From: Adiantum capillus-veneris
Lineage: Eukaryota > Streptophyta > Polypodiopsida > Polypodiales > Pteridaceae
Reading direction: 5' to 3'
Assembly: GCA_014529385.2 (NCBI GenBank)
Contig: CM043966.1
Coordinates: forward strand, 41,690,537-41,754,536
Length of the DNA: 64,000 bases
Below, one piece after another: positions 61,192 through 64,000 of this stretch. A program made the translations under genes and the position numbers. The notes under the pieces were generated by a model. It was not told where the DNA came from. It saw only the letters and a program-made list of their open reading frames with translations, and ran no database searches. How positions within the stretch are numbered: position 1 is the stretch's first letter; the number at the start of each line of letters is the position of its first letter.

Positions 61192-62148
61192 TGTCACGTG
61201 ACACATCCCAGCCCTATGTGTCCGTGGACAAGCTACACCACAGCAGGGTTCAATCAGTCAAGTCAGTTTAGATTTGCAGTGATCTAGCACTTTTGTGAGT
61301 CTATTCGTAGACCATGCATGCCCAGTCACTTAGCATAGATGCATATCCTCCGGTTGCACACAACATGATCATCGGAATTCCCATCAGAATCCATTAGCAT
61401 CAGTTAGGGGAATTTTCTAGTGCATTTAGCCTATTTTCCTATTTATTGGTATTTTCAGTTATTATTTTTTTGTGACTTTCCAACAAAAGTAGGTAGGGCA
61501 ATTTCGCTAAGTTAATATATAAGCAAACCCAAGTTAGCACTTTCTGGCAGAAGAGGCAGCAGGAGCTTCCCGCTCAACAGGCAACTTCTCAGCAGATTCA
61601 CCAGCGTTTTTCCTCAGCAACATCAGCGTTTTTATTCAGCCATAAGCCCTCGCCAAAACAGGGATTTTCAGCCATGATAAGCACCCCCAGGACCACTCAG
61701 AACCTCAGCAGTTTTCTCCCTTTGGACAGCAGATTGAAGTAGACCAATTCAGCCCCGAAACAGTCCAAGAATTCAGCATATAGAAGATCCCAGATTTCAG
61801 CCATTAAGTTGTCGTCGTCACTCCCGTCGTCGTCATCGGCATAGTCCCGTTGCATCAGTCCATTGCATTCGCATTGTACACCTTTGTGCAATCAAAGTAG
61901 ACCACTCTCGTCGACGAGAGTGGGGCCTTCGGAGGAGGGTTTTACAACCTCTCAGGTGTCGTATCTCTTCTCTCTCCTTCTCTCAGTCTCATTCACTTGC
62001 ACGCACAATATCCACTCACTTTGTTCGTGATCATAGCACTCTCCCTAAGACGGAAAGCTCTCTCTTTCCCTAAGAACTAAAAGGAGCCTTGAGCAATAAA
62101 GATCACTAATCTTGAGAAAATACAACATTCATTCCGCTACACCTTACA
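61192..62148 (+). repeat. LTR 2, shared between the two tandem elements
   Basis: Begins TGTCACGTGACACATCCC after a polypurine tract, ends CACCTTACA, and is followed one base later by TGGTATCAGAGC at 62150. It therefore serves as 3' LTR of internal region 1 and 5' LTR of internal region 2. Confidence 0.88.
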
Positions 62149-64000
62149 TTGGTATCAGAGCTTTGGAAGTGTTCTGCATTACTCAAGGAAAGAACCACAA
62201 GAACCACAAGAATTTTTTTGCTTGTTGCGATCGCACGAACCCAAGTTTACTTGGGTGTGGCGATTCCTAATCGTGTTTTGTTGAAGAGTGACAGGAATCC
62301 CAAGAAAGAAGGGCTTGTCCAGCCTCCCCTTGTGTCTCTTTTCACTCATTGAGAGCGGACCGTGCACTTAGCGGCCAGCCAATCGACGTGAGGTGGGAAA
62401 AAGCAACCTTGGTGTGAGCGCAAGGCCGCCAAGGGGTGCGCCCGCAGAAAAGGGTAGAACTCGGGTGAAGAGAAGATCCTTCTCAACACGATTTGTAAGC
62501 GAAAGAAAACCTCAAGAACCCCAAGAACCCAAGACCCTCAAGACTCAAGATCCTCAAGAACCCAAGATTCTCACGAATCAAGGACCTCAAGAACCTCAAG
62601 ACCCTCAAGAACCCAAGTTCCTCGTGAACTTAAGAACCCAAGACCCCCAAGAACCCAAGTTCCTCGTGAACTTAAGAACCCAAGACTCCCAAGAACCAAC
62701 AAAGGTAAGCGGAAGGAGAGCAGAATCAACAGAATAGTAAGAACCACAATACCTCTTCTTTTCAATCTTCCACTACACCTAGAGCACGGAAATCTTCACC
62801 TAACAATGATAATAAAGGAAAGGATAAAACCCTAAGTTAACACCTGATGAAAATTCTGCTCAAGAAATAGTAGAAGGTTGGTTAAGCCTTAAAGAAAGAA
62901 CCGAGTATGGAAAGGAAGAAAGATGTTTGAAGCGTCACCCTAAAGGTTATATAAAAAGAGATTGTCCTAAGAAAGAACCCACAAAATCCAAATCTTCTAT
63001 TAGTATCGTAAATGAGAAAACTAATGTACCCCAGTTTCCTAATGATCATCTAGATGAGTCTCTCATGAAGTGTTATGGTCTGTGAATGGTCAGTGCATTG
63101 TGATCTTGTTTGATCGTGGTAGTATGCATGATCTGATTAGTGATTCTCTTGTGAAGAGCGCACTTTAGAAGCTATTCCGGTGGACCCCATAGCGGTTTCT
63201 AGGTTGCTCCTGGCATGCACTCCTCCACTACACATGAATGTCCTTAAGTACAAGTCTCATTCCAGAACGTCGGTTTTCATTGTCCGTTTGTTGTCTCTCC
63301 TCTCTCTAGAAGTGATATTATTTTCGGCATTAAGTGGTTTCGTGAGCTTAAGGCCCAAGTTGATTGTGAAGAAAACACGCTCGGTGCCTCTCCCGCGGTC
63401 ATTCACAGTGAACAAAGCATTCCTTCTTTGTCACTAATCTCTCACTGTCATGTTCTGAAAGGGGATGTAGTAGCATCTCTCAATACACAATTAGATAGTT
63501 CTAAAAAGAATCAATCATTGCATGATAAGGAACCTCTCTATCTCATTCATTCTCTAAAACATGAGCAGCATTTTGTTTATTGTTGAGATTTTAGTTTAAG
63601 TAATGATCATCAAGCTCTCAAGTGGCTCCAATCTCTGCCTAGTGCATTTAGGAGCGACTGTCAAGCTAGATGGTCCCAACTTTAGAGAAATTTGGTGGTT
63701 TGATTGATTATGTTCCTAGTAAAGCTAACCCAGTTGCAGATACGATCAGTCACGCAGGACAGATCTTGGCTCTCGAGTTGAGGCCCACAATACCCATTCA
63801 AAAAGTATCTTATTTTTTTTGCAAGAAGAAGATCCTTCCATTAAAATGTGGGAAGACTCTCCCAATGAAAAGGCAAGGTATATATAATGATGGCTAAATC
63901 AAGATATGGGAGGAGGAAGCCACCACACTGGTGGACCGTACTGCCATCTAGGCGCGCCATGAACCATGGTGAAGAAGGGCCCTGGCCACCAAAGTCGCAA
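62149..64000 (+). mobile_element. Internal region 2 of the deleted LTR element, running off the window
   Basis: The leader (62216-62700) repeats that of internal region 1, including the cccaagttcctcgtgaactt minisatellite. 62830-63180 encodes a gag-tail zinc-knuckle remnant (CLKRHPKGYIKRDC, one Cys changed) and a protease-like loop (ILFDRGSMHDLISDSL). 63300-63400 encodes DIIFGIKWFRELKAQVDC. 63600-63780 encodes the end of RNase H (SDHQALKWLQSLP, PSKANPVADTISHAG). RT is missing, so protease is joined almost directly to the RNase H tail. Several stops are present. Confidence 0.75.
62150..62161 (+). promoter_or_regulatory. Primer-binding site, initiator tRNA-Met type
   Basis: TGGTATCAGAGC directly after LTR 2; the diverged equivalent lies at 59056-59067 after LTR 1. 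Confidence 0.9.

Overview
This window is nuclear DNA from a land plant. It is AT-rich, has many introns, is packed with LTR retrotransposons and microsatellites, and shows no sign of being bacterial or organellar. The best taxonomic clue is a three-exon gene at 48034-50754 (minus) whose product aligns along its whole core with SSNA1/NA14/DIP13, a cilium and basal-body coiled-coil protein. As far as I know, flowering plants, which lack swimming sperm, do not keep this gene. A fern, lycophyte or bryophyte is therefore likely, and a repeat-rich fern is my best guess. No species is claimed.

Layout. (1) 24-3510, minus: a MULE-type transposase with a C-terminal SWIM zinc finger, probably decayed. 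(2) 3511-6660: GT/CA-rich low-complexity DNA with a 190-bp hairpin and a tandem array of about 520-bp units. (3) 6699-10648, plus: a 14-exon gene whose last exons look like a permuted N4/N6-type DNA methyltransferase with a degenerate catalytic motif. Related direct repeats lie on both sides (5436-6660 and 10913-11360), so the whole may be an undescribed mobile element. (4) 13969 to about 17800, plus: a 5'-truncated Tat-type (dual RNase H) Ty3/gypsy element with its 3' LTR. (5) 17800-23900: few genes, with one tandem duplication and a decayed minus-strand reading frame.

(6) 24233-46330 is a nested set. A minus-strand LINE is cut inside its reverse transcriptase by a chromodomain Ty3/gypsy element (25474-45549, target duplication CTTGA). 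That element's 5' LTR is split by a minus-strand Tat-type element (26863-36128, two near-identical LTRs, target duplication CTAG). Its 3' LTR is split by a solo LTR of a sister family (43079-44712, target duplication ACTTA). (7) 48034-50754: the SSNA1 gene, with SINE-like repeats in its second intron. (8) 57261-57600: two possible exons of an unidentified minus-strand gene. (9) 58532-64000: two tandemly joined copies of a deleted, apparently non-autonomous LTR retrotransposon (LTR-internal-LTR-internal), with Asp/His-rich and Pro/Lys-rich coding repeats.

Host genes are few: SSNA1 is convincing, the methyltransferase-like gene may be host or element, and the exons near 57.4 kb are tentative. 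Nearly everything else is mobile-element debris. Many of the premature stops in it look like C-to-T changes, as expected for methylated, silenced elements.
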